DNA of 64,000 nucleotides from Blautia glucerasea (GCF_020537505.1 NZ_JAJBMO010000006.1:124001-188000); one strand, 5' to 3'. Positions 7,905 to 17,028 are shown, counted from the first letter of the stretch. Notes: generated by a model not told the origin, from the letters alone. Numbers and translations are program-made.

Positions 7905-8447
7905 TTATAATGCTATGCTTTTTACAACGTTTCCGTCAAAATCCCGGATGGAAAAAACACCGTCTTCCAGCACTGCGTATGTAGGTGGATTTCCTTCCTT
8001 CGGGATGGATACGGAGCCAGGGTTCAGAAGGATGTAACCGTCCATCTGCTCGGCTTTCAGCACATGGGTATGTCCATGGATCAGGATATCTCCTTCACAT
8101 AACGGTGGCAGATTGTTCTGATTATAAACATGTCCATGGGTTGCATAAAAGGTTTTGCCGTCAATGGCAAGGATGCAGTAGTCTGCCATCACTGGAAACT
8201 CCAGAACCATCTGGTCTACCTCTGCCTCGCAGTTTCCACGTACCGCATAGATTTTATCCTTCATGGCATTCAGCATAGGGATCACCTGCTTGGGTGCGTA
8301 TTCCTTTGGCAGATCGTTTCTCGGGCCATGATAAAGCAGATCGCCCAGCAGAACCAGGCGCTCTGCCCCTTCTTTTTCAAAGACATCCAGCATTTTTCTG
8401 CAGTAGTAGGCAGAACCGTGGATGTCAGAAGCAAACATATATTTCAT
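7905..8447 (-). CDS. yfcE: YfcE-type phosphodiesterase
   Basis: The product has 180 aa with metal-binding motifs FASDIHGS (residues 5-12), LLGDLLYHGPRNDLP, AVRGNCEAE, YATHGHVYN and LIHGHTHVLK. GPRN next to GD and the length near 180 match E. coli YfcE and its relatives, which hydrolyse phosphodiesters. It is the first gene of the four-gene run ending at 5643. The ATG at 8447 has only a weak upstream ribosome binding site (AGGAGAAACTAAGTTT). Confidence 0.9.
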   Translation of the reverse strand: MKYMFASDIHGSAYYCRKMLDVFEKEGAERLVLLGDLLYHGPRNDLPKEYAPKQVIPMLNAMKDKIYAVRGNCEAEVDQMVLEFPVMADYCILAIDGKTFYATHGHVYNQNNLPPLCEGDILIHGHTHVLKAEQMDGYILLNPGSVSIPKEGNPPTYAVLEDGVFSIRDFDGNVVKSIAL

Positions 8448-8591
8448 AAACTTAGTTTCTCCTCTGTTTTTAGTGTTCGAATTGTCTCTCTCCTTTTCGG
8501 TTTACATAACCTCATGAAAAGGACATTTTTTTCTTCTTTACATTATCATGCCTTGATGGAAATTACAAGATAGTACTCTTTTGAAATTTTC

Positions 8592-8909
8592 TCATATATC
8601 GCATATCAGATTTCTCCCTCTGTACTCCTTCATTCCCCCGATCACCGTTTTTGTCTTATATCCATTTCGCGCCAGAATCCTGGCTGCCTGAAGACTTGCC
8701 CCGCCTCTGTCGCAATACAACACCAGTATTTTACCTGTAGGAAAATCATATCTCTCCATTTCTTCAAACTTCTCATATGGCACATTTACCGCTCCCTTTA
8801 TATGTCCGTTATGATACTCTTTTGCATCTCTTAAATCTATGATAAAGGAATCCTTCCGTCCAACATAATAATCCAGCATTTTTCCGGAAATCGGCTCTAC
8901 AGGAAACAT
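8592..8909 (-). CDS. Single-domain rhodanese-like protein
   Basis: This 105-aa protein is a single rhodanese domain (sulfur transfer from persulfide cysteine). It shows FIIDLRDAKEYHNGHIKGAVNVPY, whose DLR and GHI elements are family hallmarks. The active-site loop LVLYCDRGGASLQAA (about residues 65-79) has the catalytic Cys followed by the Gly-rich anion cradle. The sulfur donor or acceptor cannot be inferred; neighbours are unrelated. It is monocistronic, separated from the LacI-type gene by a terminator. Confidence 0.85.
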   Translation of the reverse strand: MFPVEPISGKMLDYYVGRKDSFIIDLRDAKEYHNGHIKGAVNVPYEKFEEMERYDFPTGKILVLYCDRGGASLQAARILARNGYKTKTVIGGMKEYRGRNLICDI

Positions 8910-8946
8910 GGAAAATCCCCTTTTTTATCAGTATATCCACAAATAC

Positions 8947-8974
8947 AAAAAAGGTGCCAAAATGCACCTTTTTT
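8947..8974 (-). terminator. Terminator after the LacI-family gene
   Basis: AAAAAAGGTGC pairs with GCACCTTTTTT around a six-base loop. It lies 20 bp past the stop of the regulator on the minus strand. Confidence 0.82.
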
Positions 8975-8993
8975 AATCAGCTATGAAACAAAA

Positions 8994-10001
8994 TCAGAAA
9001 TCCGTTGTACATCTGCGGACTATCTCGCACGGAATACACACATTCTTTTCAATTTGTATTTCTCTCTCAAGAAGGTCAATCATCCGTTCCACTGTCTTTT
9101 TGCACATTACGCCCAGCTTACTGTCCACCGACGTAAGCTCAGGATCACTGCTGATTGCAAGAATTGAGTTATTATATCCGGCAACAGCCAGTTCCTCAGG
9201 AATCGCCAGTCCCTTAATCTTTGCATACTTTACTGCTCCGATTGCAATTCCATCCTCTGTTGCAAGAACGCTGTCAAAATCAAGGGTCCGGTTGTATTCA
9301 AGCAGCATATCCCGCGTATATTCAATGTCATTTCTGGTTTTGAATTTCAGATGTCCACAAATTGGATATCCGGCGTCCTGCAATGCAGCTTCGTATCCCG
9401 CCATTTTCTGTCTGGCACTGTAGGATTCTGAATCATACATGAAAAGAATTTTCTCTTTTCCTCTCCGGATAAAGGCTTTCGTCACTTCATAAGTAGCCTG
9501 AAAATCATCCGCATAGGTGCAGTAAATATTATCGCCTGAAACCTTTGCGTTAATCATAAATACGGAAACCTGTTCCGCTGCCTCCCGAATATAATCTGTG
9601 TCAGATTCATCTTTACCATTTCCTGCATATGTAGAACCAACCAGTATCAGCGTGTCTATTTTCTTAGACAAAAGGAGTCTGACATAATCCTCCTTTTCTT
9701 CCTGTTTAAATCCACTGCAGCCAAGAATACAGTCATATCCATGAGCATGAAGATTTCGTTCCAGATAGGATACTGCTTTGGCCATATAGATATCGTCAAT
9801 GTTTGGACAGATGATTCCTACTGTTTTCATCGATCCAAGACCGAGGCCTCTGGCAAACGCATTCGGCGTGTATTCATTTTCTTTCATAACCGCAAGAACC
9901 TTTTCTTTTGTCTTCGGGCTGACTTTCGGACTGTTATTAACCACTCTGGATACTGTTGCGATAGAAACATTTGCCAGCTTTGCAATATCATATATATTCA
10001 C
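8994..10001 (-). CDS. LacI-family regulator of the uronate locus
   Basis: This 335-aa protein has an N-terminal LacI helix-turn-helix (NIYDIAKLANVSIATVSRVVNNS, residues 2-24) and the hinge segment YTPNAFARGLG. A periplasmic-binding-protein-like effector domain follows (residues about 60-335). It starts with GTG at 10001, preceded by AGGAGA at six-base spacing. It lies beside uxaC and opposite uxaA-uxaB-kdgA-kdgK, so it is probably the repressor acting on the two TGTAAG-N2-CTTACA palindromes between uxaC and uxaA. The inducer is likely a uronate or an intermediate such as KDG, by analogy with UxuR/KdgR-type LacI proteins; that is inference. Confidence 0.88.
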   Translation of the reverse strand: MNIYDIAKLANVSIATVSRVVNNSPKVSPKTKEKVLAVMKENEYTPNAFARGLGLGSMKTVGIICPNIDDIYMAKAVSYLERNLHAHGYDCILGCSGFKQEEKEDYVRLLLSKKIDTLILVGSTYAGNGKDESDTDYIREAAEQVSVFMINAKVSGDNIYCTYADDFQATYEVTKAFIRRGKEKILFMYDSESYSARQKMAGYEAALQDAGYPICGHLKFKTRNDIEYTRDMLLEYNRTLDFDSVLATEDGIAIGAVKYAKIKGLAIPEELAVAGYNNSILAISSDPELTSVDSKLGVMCKKTVERMIDLLEREIQIEKNVCIPCEIVRRCTTDF

Positions 10002-10066
10002 TATAGTTCTCCTGTTCGTTCTGATAATAATATAAAATAAGCATTCACTTTATCCGTTCTATACTG

Positions 10067-10105
10067 AAAAAGCATATCAGACAGCTTCATATCTGATATG
10101 CTTTT
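10067..10105 (-). terminator. Terminator after uxaC
   Basis: AAAAGCATATCAG pairs with CTGATATGCTTTT, and a T-run follows on the minus strand. It lies 35 bp past the uxaC stop, so the lacI-type gene downstream needs its own promoter. Confidence 0.82.
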
Positions 10106-10139
10106 ATCAAGCAGCTTATTTATTTTAACATCAATAATT

Positions 10140-11546
10140 TTACAGGTCAAACCCAAAATAGTCTACTGCATTATTGTACGAAATTCCGCACACAATTTCC
10201 TTTAAAGTCTTATAATCAGCTGGATATTCCCCATTTTCCACCCAGCCGCCAATAAGCTCGCAAAGAATTCTGCGGAAATACTCATGTCTGGTATAGGACA
10301 AAAAGCTTCTTGAATCAGTAAGCATGCCAACAAAGTTTGCAAGCAGTCCCAGATTTGCAAGTGATGTCATCTGTGCGATCATACCTGTTTTGTGATCGTT
10401 GAACCACCATGCACTTCCCTGCTGAATTTTGCCTGCTGCCTCTGTTCCCTGGAAGCAGCCAAGGATTGTTCCGATTGCTTCATTGTCATTGGGATTCAGG
10501 GAGTACAGGATTGTCTTTGGAAGTTCATTTGATGCGATCAGAGAATTCAAAAAATCTGCTGTCTGAGCACTTGGTGCATAGTTATTGATGCAGTCATATC
10601 CTGTATCCGGTCCGAGCTGCTCATACATAAATGCATTGTTGTCTCTCTTGCATCCATAATGGATCTGCATTACCCAGTTCTTTTTATGATATTCTTTTCC
10701 AACAAACTGCATAAAAGCTGTCTTGAAGATCATTTCTTCTTCTCTTGAGATGCTTTCGCCATTCAGTCTCTTTTTAAAGATTTCATTTACTTTTTCTTCT
10801 GCTGCAGGCGCATACATAACATATTCCAGTGCATGGTCAGATACACTGCATCCCATCTGGGCAAAGAATTCCATTCTCTTAAGAAGGGCTTCTTTCAGAT
10901 CTGCAAATTCTGCAATTCTAATTCCACTTACTTCAGAAAGCTTTTTCATGTATTCCGGATATTCCGATTTTTCCAGATTCATTGCCTTGTCCGGACGCCA
11001 TGCAGGAAGCACTTTTACCTCAAAGCTTTCATCCTCTGCAAGAACCTTGTGCCATTTCAGATCATCTACCGGATCATCTGTTGTGCAGATTAATTTTACA
11101 TTGGACTTGCGGATAATGTTTCTTACAGACATATCATCTTCCTGAAGCTTTTTGTTGCAGAGATTCCATACTTTTTCTGCTGTATCTCCGTTCAGATACC
11201 CTGTATATCCAAAATATCTCTGCAATTCCAGATGACTCCAGTGATAAAGAGGATTTCCAATCGCTTTGCCAAGAGTTTCTGCCCATTTCTGGAATTTTTC
11301 ACGGTCACTGGCGCCACCAGTAATGTAGTACTCATCTACTCCATTTGATCTCATCTGACGCCATTTATAATGATCACCGCCAAGCCACACCTGGGTAATA
11401 TTCTCAAACTTACGGTCCTCTGCAATTTCCTGGGGATTGATATGGCAATGGTAATCTACAATTGGCATTGTCTCTGCATATTCATGAAATAACTTTTTTG
11501 ATGTTTCTGTTGAAAGTAAAAAATCTTTGTCCATAAATGCTTTCAT
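10140..11546 (-). CDS. uxaC: Glucuronate/galacturonate isomerase
   Basis: This 468-aa enzyme converts D-galacturonate to D-tagaturonate and D-glucuronate to D-fructuronate, the entry step of the uronate isomerase pathway. The N-terminal VDYHCHINPQEIAEDRKF (about residues 31-48) carries the metal-binding HxH. CTTDDPVDDLKWH and QIHYGCKRDNN are further family blocks, and the length matches UxaC (about 470). It is transcribed divergently from uxaA-uxaB-kdgA-kdgK. It has a TTGAAA-17-TATACT promoter with a palindromic operator immediately downstream, so it is likely repressed by the LacI-type protein encoded after it. Confidence 0.95.
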   Translation of the reverse strand: MKAFMDKDFLLSTETSKKLFHEYAETMPIVDYHCHINPQEIAEDRKFENITQVWLGGDHYKWRQMRSNGVDEYYITGGASDREKFQKWAETLGKAIGNPLYHWSHLELQRYFGYTGYLNGDTAEKVWNLCNKKLQEDDMSVRNIIRKSNVKLICTTDDPVDDLKWHKVLAEDESFEVKVLPAWRPDKAMNLEKSEYPEYMKKLSEVSGIRIAEFADLKEALLKRMEFFAQMGCSVSDHALEYVMYAPAAEEKVNEIFKKRLNGESISREEEMIFKTAFMQFVGKEYHKKNWVMQIHYGCKRDNNAFMYEQLGPDTGYDCINNYAPSAQTADFLNSLIASNELPKTILYSLNPNDNEAIGTILGCFQGTEAAGKIQQGSAWWFNDHKTGMIAQMTSLANLGLLANFVGMLTDSRSFLSYTRHEYFRRILCELIGGWVENGEYPADYKTLKEIVCGISYNNAVDYFGFDL

Positions 11547-11587
11547 AAAATAATTCTCCTCTTCCTTCTATCCGTTCCAGCAAAAAA

Positions 11588-11601
11588 TGTAAGGTCTTAC
11601 A
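11588..11601. promoter_or_regulatory. LacI-type operator O1 (uxaC side)
   Basis: TGTAAG-GT-CTTACA is a perfect six-base inverted repeat. It lies 11 bp beyond the uxaC -10 box, where bound repressor would block initiation or early elongation. It is identical in both arms to the site at 11757-11770. Confidence 0.78.
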
Positions 11602-11611
11602 CTCCAATCAC

Positions 11612-11640
11612 AGTATACGATAAATAAGTGTCATTTTCAA
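11612..11640 (-). promoter_or_regulatory. uxaC promoter
   Basis: On the minus strand TTGAAA (11635-11640) and TATACT (11612-11617) are separated by 17 bp. Confidence 0.72.
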
Positions 11641-11724
11641 TTCATACAGCATTTGAAGAACAGCCAAATTTACGCATGACATATTGTGTATTTTTACCAT
11701 TTTTAGCTTTTTTCCCATTTTCTA

Positions 11725-11753
11725 TTGACGTTCCTGTTTTGTTGATGTAATTT
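11725..11753 (+). promoter_or_regulatory. uxaABkdgAK promoter
   Basis: TTGACG (11725-11730) is followed by TGTAAT at 15 bp or TAATTT at 17 bp. The operator O2 begins immediately downstream, giving the same arrangement as on the uxaC side. The exact -10 is uncertain. Confidence 0.6.
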
Positions 11754-11756
11754 GGA

Positions 11757-11770
11757 TGTAAGCTCTTACA
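11757..11770. promoter_or_regulatory. LacI-type operator O2 (uxaA side)
   Basis: TGTAAG-CT-CTTACA is a perfect palindrome with arms identical to O1 and sits at the expected start of the uxaA transcript. No third copy was noticed near other genes in the window. Confidence 0.78.
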
Positions 11771-11805
11771 TATATTATTTTCACATAAAGGAGGTTGTTG
11801 ATTTC

Positions 11806-13287
11806 TTGAAATCTTTTATTAAAATTAATCCTTCAGATAATGTAGCCGTTGCGCTTCAGCCTCTGGCGAAAGGCACTGTGATCGAACTTGATAGCTCCAC
11901 ACTCACTCTTACAGAAAACATCATGCAGGGACACAAGTTTGCATTAAAAAATCTCAAGCCTGGTGATTCCATTATTAAATATGGTAATCCCATTGGACGT
12001 GCAACCACAGAAATTTCTGCAGGTTCCTGGATTCATACTCACAATTTAAAAACAGGGCTGGGAGATCTTCTTACTTATACATATAACAAAAATATCACAG
12101 AGCTTCCACACCGGGAGCCAAAATTCTTCCAGGGCTATCGCAGAAAAAACGGTGGTGTTGGCGTACGTAATGAAATCTGGATCATTCCTACAGTAGGCTG
12201 CGTTAACAATGTCGCATCTGCTATTGAGCGGGCCTCGCAGAAGTACATGACAGACCAGATTGATGGTGTCTGTGCATTTCCACATCCTTACGGATGTTCC
12301 CAGATGGGTGATGATCAGAATAACACACGTCAGATCCTTGCTGATTTAGTGAACCATCCTAATGCAGGCGGTGTTCTGGTTCTTGGACTTGGCTGCGAAA
12401 ACAGCAGCATCGATGAATTAAAGAAATTTATCGGGGACTATGATCCTGAGCGTGTACGTTTTCTCGTTGCCCAGGAATGCGAAGATGAGATCAGTGATGG
12501 TGTTGAAGCCGTCAAAGAACTGATTTCCTATGCATCCTCATTTAAACGTGAACCAATCAGTGCATCTGAACTGACAATCGGTATGAAATGCGGCGGCTCT
12601 GACGGTTTGTCTGGAATCACGGCAAACCCTACTGTTGGTGCATTTTCTGATAAACTGATTTCTATGGGCGGATCTACAATTCTTACAGAAGTTCCTGAAA
12701 TGTTCGGCGCTGAAGAATCACTTATGAACCGCTGCGAGACAGAATATCTGTTCAACCAGACAGTTGCCCTTGTCAACGATTTCAAGAATTATTTTAAAAG
12801 TCACAACCAGACCATTTATGAAAATCCTTCTCCAGGAAACAAAAAAGGCGGTATTTCCAGTCTGGAAGACAAATCTCTCGGATGTACGCAGAAATCCGGA
12901 AGTGCACCTGTTATGGGAGTTCTTTCTTATGGAGAACCTGTAAAGGAAAAAGGATTAAACCTGCTGAGCGCACCTGGCAATGATCTGGTTGCCTCTACTG
13001 CTCTTGCAGCATCCGGGGCACACATTGTACTTTTTACTACCGGACGAGGAACACCTTTTGCAAGTCCTGTACCTACAGTTAAAATCTCCACAAACAACCA
13101 GCTTGCCCAAAAGAAACAAAACTGGATCGATTTCAACTGTGGAGTCATGGTAAATGATACTCCTCTTGATGAACTTTCAGAAAATCTTCTGGACTTTGTC
13201 CTTGAAATTGCTTCCGGAAAGAAATCAAAATCTGAAGAAGCCGGTTTCCATGATATGGCTATTTTCAAACAGGGAGTTACTTTATAA
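11806..13287 (+). CDS. uxaA: Altronate dehydratase
   Basis: The product (493 aa) dehydrates D-altronate to 2-keto-3-deoxygluconate. An N-terminal SAF domain (about residues 1-90; GHKFALKNLKPGDSIIKYG, HTHNLKT) precedes the large C-terminal dehydratase domain (GYRRKNGGVGVRNEIW, HPYGCSQMGDD, GLGCENSS, MKCGGSDGLSGITANP). I place the start at TTG 11806, because AAAGGAGG at 11787-11794 precedes it by 11 bases and the protein then begins (M)KSFIKINPSDNVAVAL like other UxaA proteins. A longer in-frame ATG at 11752 would overlap the operator. It is the first gene of a four-gene operon. Confidence 0.94.
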   Translation: MKSFIKINPSDNVAVALQPLAKGTVIELDSSTLTLTENIMQGHKFALKNLKPGDSIIKYGNPIGRATTEISAGSWIHTHNLKTGLGDLLTYTYNKNITELPHREPKFFQGYRRKNGGVGVRNEIWIIPTVGCVNNVASAIERASQKYMTDQIDGVCAFPHPYGCSQMGDDQNNTRQILADLVNHPNAGGVLVLGLGCENSSIDELKKFIGDYDPERVRFLVAQECEDEISDGVEAVKELISYASSFKREPISASELTIGMKCGGSDGLSGITANPTVGAFSDKLISMGGSTILTEVPEMFGAEESLMNRCETEYLFNQTVALVNDFKNYFKSHNQTIYENPSPGNKKGGISSLEDKSLGCTQKSGSAPVMGVLSYGEPVKEKGLNLLSAPGNDLVASTALAASGAHIVLFTTGRGTPFASPVPTVKISTNNQLAQKKQNWIDFNCGVMVNDTPLDELSENLLDFVLEIASGKKSKSEEAGFHDMAIFKQGVTL

Positions 13288-13318
13288 ATCGAATTATATA
13301 TGAAAGGAAAATACAGAA

Positions 13319-14803
13319 ATGAAAAAATTATCTTATGCTACTTTAAAAGAACAGTGTTATGATGGATACCTTCTTGAATCAGCACCGGAACGTGTACTTC
13401 AGTTTGGTGAAGGAAACTTTCTCCGTGCCTTTGTAGATTATTTTATAGATGAGTTAAATGAAAAAGCAGGATTCAACTCCAAGGTTGTTCTGTGTCAGCC
13501 AATCGCTCCAGGTCTTGCTGACATAATCAACGAGCAGGAGGGTCTTTATACCTTATTTCTCCGTGGATTCCAGGATGGCAAAAAAGTAAACAAAAAACGT
13601 GTTATCTCCTGTGTAAGCCGTTGTCTCAATCCATATAAGGATTTTGAAGCAGTTCTTGCATGTGCAGATAACCCGGACCTCCGTTTTATCGCATGTAATA
13701 CAACTGAAGCCGGAATTACTTATGATTCTTCCTGTCAGTTTACTGATGTTCCGGCTAACAGCTATCCTGGAAAACTTACTCAGTTTATGTATCGTCGTTT
13801 CCAGAAATTCGGTCAGGAAGCCGGCAAAGGATTTATCATTCTCTCCTGTGAGCTGATCGATGATAATGGAAAAGAACTTGAAAAATGTGTATTAAAATAT
13901 GCAAAGCAGTGGAATCTCGGCGAAGACTTTATCAACTGGATCAAAGCTGAAAACATCTTCTGTTCTACACTTGTAGACCGTATTGTAACAGGATATCCTA
14001 GAAATGAAGCTGCTGCAATCTGCAACGAGCTTGGTTATGAAGACAACCTGATCGACACAGGTGAAATCTTCGGATTCTGGGTAATCGAAGGACCTCAGTC
14101 AATCAAAGACGAATTCCCAGTTGACAAAGCGAACCTTCCAATCCTGATCACTGACAACCACAAACCATACAAGCAGAGAAAAGTACGTATCTTAAACGGC
14201 GCGCATACCTCCTTTGTACTTGGTGCATATCTTGCAGGACAGGACATTGTAAGAGACTGTATGAACGATGATGTGATCTGTGGATTTATGAACAAAACTA
14301 TTTATGACGAGATCATCCCTACTCTGGATCTTCCCAAAGCTGAGCTCGAAGATTTTGCCGCAGCTGTTACAGAACGTTTCAAAAACCCATTTATCGATCA
14401 CGCTCTTCTTTCCATTTCTCTGAATTCAACTTCCAAATGGAAAGCACGTGTTATGCCTTCCCTCAAAAAATATGTTGAACGCAAAGGTACTCTTCCTGCA
14501 TGCATCACAGCTTCTTTCGCCTTCTACATTGCATTCTATAACGGATATACTCTGAGCGAAGACGGACTTACAGCAAAAAGAGCAGCCAATGAATACACTG
14601 TAAAAGATGACAAGGCAGTTCTCGAATTCTACCTTGCACATAAAGATGATTCCGCAGCAGATCTTGTTCATGCAGTATGCACCAATACTTCCTTCTGGGG
14701 TGAAGATCTGACACAGATTTCCGGATTTGAAGCAGCTGTATGCAATTACTTAACCCAGATCCGTGAGAACGGCACATATGAAGTAATGAAAACACTGATC
14801 TAA
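13319..14803 (+). CDS. uxaB: Tagaturonate reductase (altronate oxidoreductase)
   Basis: This 494-aa NAD-dependent enzyme reduces D-tagaturonate to D-altronate. It belongs to the polyol-specific long-chain dehydrogenase family. The N-terminal VLQFGEGNFLRAFVDYFIDE (about residues 25-44) is the nucleotide-binding block, and the catalytic-domain motif KVRILNGAHTSFVLGAYLAG lies near residue 287. It matches UxaB rather than UxuB, and there is no UxuA-type mannonate dehydratase, so the locus follows the galacturonate branch. It starts 31 bp after uxaA with GAAAGGAAAA as ribosome binding site. Confidence 0.94.
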   Translation: MKKLSYATLKEQCYDGYLLESAPERVLQFGEGNFLRAFVDYFIDELNEKAGFNSKVVLCQPIAPGLADIINEQEGLYTLFLRGFQDGKKVNKKRVISCVSRCLNPYKDFEAVLACADNPDLRFIACNTTEAGITYDSSCQFTDVPANSYPGKLTQFMYRRFQKFGQEAGKGFIILSCELIDDNGKELEKCVLKYAKQWNLGEDFINWIKAENIFCSTLVDRIVTGYPRNEAAAICNELGYEDNLIDTGEIFGFWVIEGPQSIKDEFPVDKANLPILITDNHKPYKQRKVRILNGAHTSFVLGAYLAGQDIVRDCMNDDVICGFMNKTIYDEIIPTLDLPKAELEDFAAAVTERFKNPFIDHALLSISLNSTSKWKARVMPSLKKYVERKGTLPACITASFAFYIAFYNGYTLSEDGLTAKRAANEYTVKDDKAVLEFYLAHKDDSAADLVHAVCTNTSFWGEDLTQISGFEAAVCNYLTQIRENGTYEVMKTLI

Positions 14804-14868
14804 TACTTTTATCATGACAGCACATAATCTGTGTGTGCTGTCTGCTCAGAAAGAGGAGATTTTATATT

Positions 14869-15510
14869 ATGAATACAACCTTAGAAAAACTTGGTAGATT
14901 TGGTGTTGTCCCTGTTGTTGTGTTAGATGATGCCAATGATGCTGCACCTCTTGCAAAGGCACTCTGCGATGGTGATCTTGCCTGTGCCGAAGTAACATTT
15001 CGTACAGACGCCGCAGAAGAATCCATCCGCATTATGACATCCCAGTATCCTGAGATGATCGTGGGAGCCGGCACAGTTCTCACAAAAGAACAGGTTGACC
15101 GCGCAGTAGCTGCCGGAGCACGTTTTATTGTTACTCCTGGTCTTGATCCGGAAATTGTCCGCTACTGCATGGAAAAAGGTGTTCCAGTAACTCCTGGAGT
15201 TGTAACCCCAAGTGAACTTGCCCAGGCCTATGTGCTGGGACTTCGCCTTGTGAAGTTTTTCCCGGCAGAACCTTCCGGCGGCCTTCCGATGATCAAAGCT
15301 CTGGCTGCTCCGTATAATATGATGCAGTTTATGCCTACAGGCGGCATCAGTGCAGCAACTCTCTGTGATTATCTCCGCTATGAAAAAATCTTTGCATGCG
15401 GTGGAAGCTGGATGGTCAAAGGCAGCCTCATTAAATCCGGAGATTTTGACAAGATCACAGCACTTACCAAAGAAGCTGTCGAACTTGTCCATACTGTCAG
15501 GGAGGTATAA
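14869..15510 (+). CDS. kdgA: KDPG/KHG aldolase
   Basis: This 213-aa class I aldolase splits 2-keto-3-deoxy-6-phosphogluconate into pyruvate and glyceraldehyde-3-phosphate. It shows VVPVVVLDDANDA, CAEVTFRT (catalytic Glu region), VGAGTVLTKEQVDRAVAAG and LRLVKFFPAE with the Schiff-base Lys. The phosphate-binding FMPTGGIS and CGGSWMV follow. The ATG at 14869 follows AAGAGGAGA; an earlier in-frame ATG at 14833 lacks a ribosome binding site. The stop is 2 bp before kdgK, indicating translational coupling. Confidence 0.95.
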   Translation: MNTTLEKLGRFGVVPVVVLDDANDAAPLAKALCDGDLACAEVTFRTDAAEESIRIMTSQYPEMIVGAGTVLTKEQVDRAVAAGARFIVTPGLDPEIVRYCMEKGVPVTPGVVTPSELAQAYVLGLRLVKFFPAEPSGGLPMIKALAAPYNMMQFMPTGGISAATLCDYLRYEKIFACGGSWMVKGSLIKSGDFDKITALTKEAVELVHTVREV

Positions 15511-15512
15511 GA

Positions 15513-16541
15513 ATGGCTAAAGTTGTAACTTTAGGCGAGATCATGCTGCGACTCTCGCCTCCTGGATATCAGCGTTTTGCCCAGGCCCGCAATTTTGAGA
15601 TCAACTATGGTGGCGCAGAAGCCAACGTTGCTGCATCTTTGGCAGAATTTGGTCATCATTCTGTTTTTCTTTCCAAAATACCGGAAAATGCCATTGGCGA
15701 TGCTGCGATCAGCACACTTCGAAGTTTAAATGTTGACTGTGACTACATTGCCCGAGGCGACAAACGTCTTGGAATCTATTTCCTTGAAAACGGTGCCTCC
15801 GTTCGTCCTTCCAGTGTTGTTTATGACCGTGCAGATTCCTCAATCACCAAAGCAGTTCCTGATGAATTTGATTTCGACGAAATCTTTAAAGATGCTGATC
15901 TTTTTCATGTATCCGGCATCACTCCGGTATTAAGTGCAGACGCAAAAGAACTTACTTTTGCTGCACTAAAAAAGGCCAGAGAACACCATGTAACTGTTTC
16001 TTTTGACCTGAATTACCGTTCCAAATTATGGACATCTGACATAGAAGGCAAACAGAAAATGCTCTCTGAGATGATGGAATATGTAGATATCTGCTTCGGA
16101 AATGCCCGTGATGCTGCAAAATGTCTTGGCTATACAGAAGATGGCATTGATTTTATTAATGGTGAATATAATATCTGCGTGGACGAAAAACACATGCGCA
16201 ATGTATTAGATCACTATCATTTCACACACCTGGTCACTACCCTCCGCAGCAGCATCAGTGCGTCCGACAATGGCTGGTCCGGAGCTGTCTGCACAGCAGG
16301 TGACTACTACAAAGGTCGTGATTATATGCTTCATATTGTTGATCGGGTTGGTGGCGGCGATTCCTTTGCTTCTGGCTTTCTTCATGGTATTCTGGCCAAT
16401 ATGGGAAACAGAAAAGCCCTTGAATTTGGTCTTGCAGCTGCCGCGGTCAAACACACGATTCCAGGTGACTTAAATTATATTACAGAATCAGAAGTTCTTT
16501 CCATGATTGAAAGCGACGGCGCAGGACGCGTACAGCGTTAG
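15513..16541 (+). CDS. kdgK: 2-keto-3-deoxygluconate kinase (PfkB family)
   Basis: This 342-aa sugar kinase phosphorylates KDG to KDPG, the substrate of the aldolase encoded just before it. It has the PfkB N-terminal GEIMLRLSPP, the substrate lid NYGGAEANVAASLAEFG (about residues 30-46) and the C-terminal catalytic motif DRVGGGDSFASGFLHGI (about residues 276-292). It is the last gene of the uronate operon, followed by a strong terminator. No uronate transporter or polygalacturonate lyase is in this locus, so the substrate must enter by a system encoded elsewhere. Confidence 0.93.
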   Translation: MAKVVTLGEIMLRLSPPGYQRFAQARNFEINYGGAEANVAASLAEFGHHSVFLSKIPENAIGDAAISTLRSLNVDCDYIARGDKRLGIYFLENGASVRPSSVVYDRADSSITKAVPDEFDFDEIFKDADLFHVSGITPVLSADAKELTFAALKKAREHHVTVSFDLNYRSKLWTSDIEGKQKMLSEMMEYVDICFGNARDAAKCLGYTEDGIDFINGEYNICVDEKHMRNVLDHYHFTHLVTTLRSSISASDNGWSGAVCTAGDYYKGRDYMLHIVDRVGGGDSFASGFLHGILANMGNRKALEFGLAAAAVKHTIPGDLNYITESEVLSMIESDGAGRVQR

Positions 16542-16542
16542 A

Positions 16543-16573
16543 GCGTGTCTGAAAAATCATTCCTCATTGCTCA
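16543..16573 (+). repeat. Half copy of a GCGTGTCTGAAAAA palindromic repeat
   Basis: AGCGTGTCTGAAAAATCATTCC directly after kdgK matches one end of the imperfect palindromes at 31997-32062 and 49982-50032. Only part of the element is present. Confidence 0.45.
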
Positions 16574-16606
16574 GCAATAACCTCCGGCATACATTAAACC
16601 TCCCAA

Positions 16607-16645
16607 CAAGGGCGCAGAGTCAACAGACCCTGCGCCCTTTCTTAA
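16607..16645 (+). terminator. Terminator of the uxaAB-kdgAK operon
   Basis: AAGGGCGCAG pairs with CTGCGCCCTT around a 12-base loop and is followed by TCTT and A/T-rich sequence. It lies 65 bp after kdgK and could also serve the small minus-strand gene at 16652. Confidence 0.8.
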
Positions 16646-16651
16646 AATATT

Positions 16652-16822
16652 TTAATATCTGGAAGTAGTATCTTCCCCTGATCCGTAAGAATTGCGGCTC
16701 TTGTTTTTGCTGCTGTTTTTTGTGTAAGAGTTCTTGCAATCCTGAGAATTCATCTCATTTTCATAAGATCTGTTTGTAGAATTTTTACTGTTTTTGTTTT
16801 CAGACTCATAATTTTTTGCCAT
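16652..16822 (-). CDS. Small Asn/Ser/Lys-rich protein of unknown function
   Basis: This 56-aa ORF starts at ATG 16822 behind a perfect AGGAGG (spacing 8). The protein is strongly hydrophilic, rich in Asn, Ser, Lys and Glu, with a single Cys in QDCKN, and is predicted disordered. It has no signal peptide or membrane segment. The composition is reminiscent of small spore-associated or coat proteins, but I see no SASP motif, so no function is claimed. The good ribosome binding site and lack of overlap support it as a real gene. Confidence 0.55.
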   Translation of the reverse strand: MAKNYESENKNSKNSTNRSYENEMNSQDCKNSYTKNSSKNKSRNSYGSGEDTTSRY

Positions 16823-17028
16823 TTGCGTATTCCTCCTGTTGAATGCCGCTGTCCACGTTCTGTTCCGCATCCAGCAGCTGTTTTCAGATTACTTTGTGTA
16901 TTGTAACCAATTGCAGAAGGAATATTCATCAAAATGATATTGCTTTTTTTTTCAGTTTATATTATAATTTGTCTTGTAAAAGAATTTACCCTTCAAAAAT
17001 TTTTTTACATAACCCCTTATTTAATTAT

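Noticed and set aside
16652..16822. Small acid-soluble spore protein
   Set aside because: The composition is suggestive, but the protein lacks the SASP motifs, so it is left as hypothetical.
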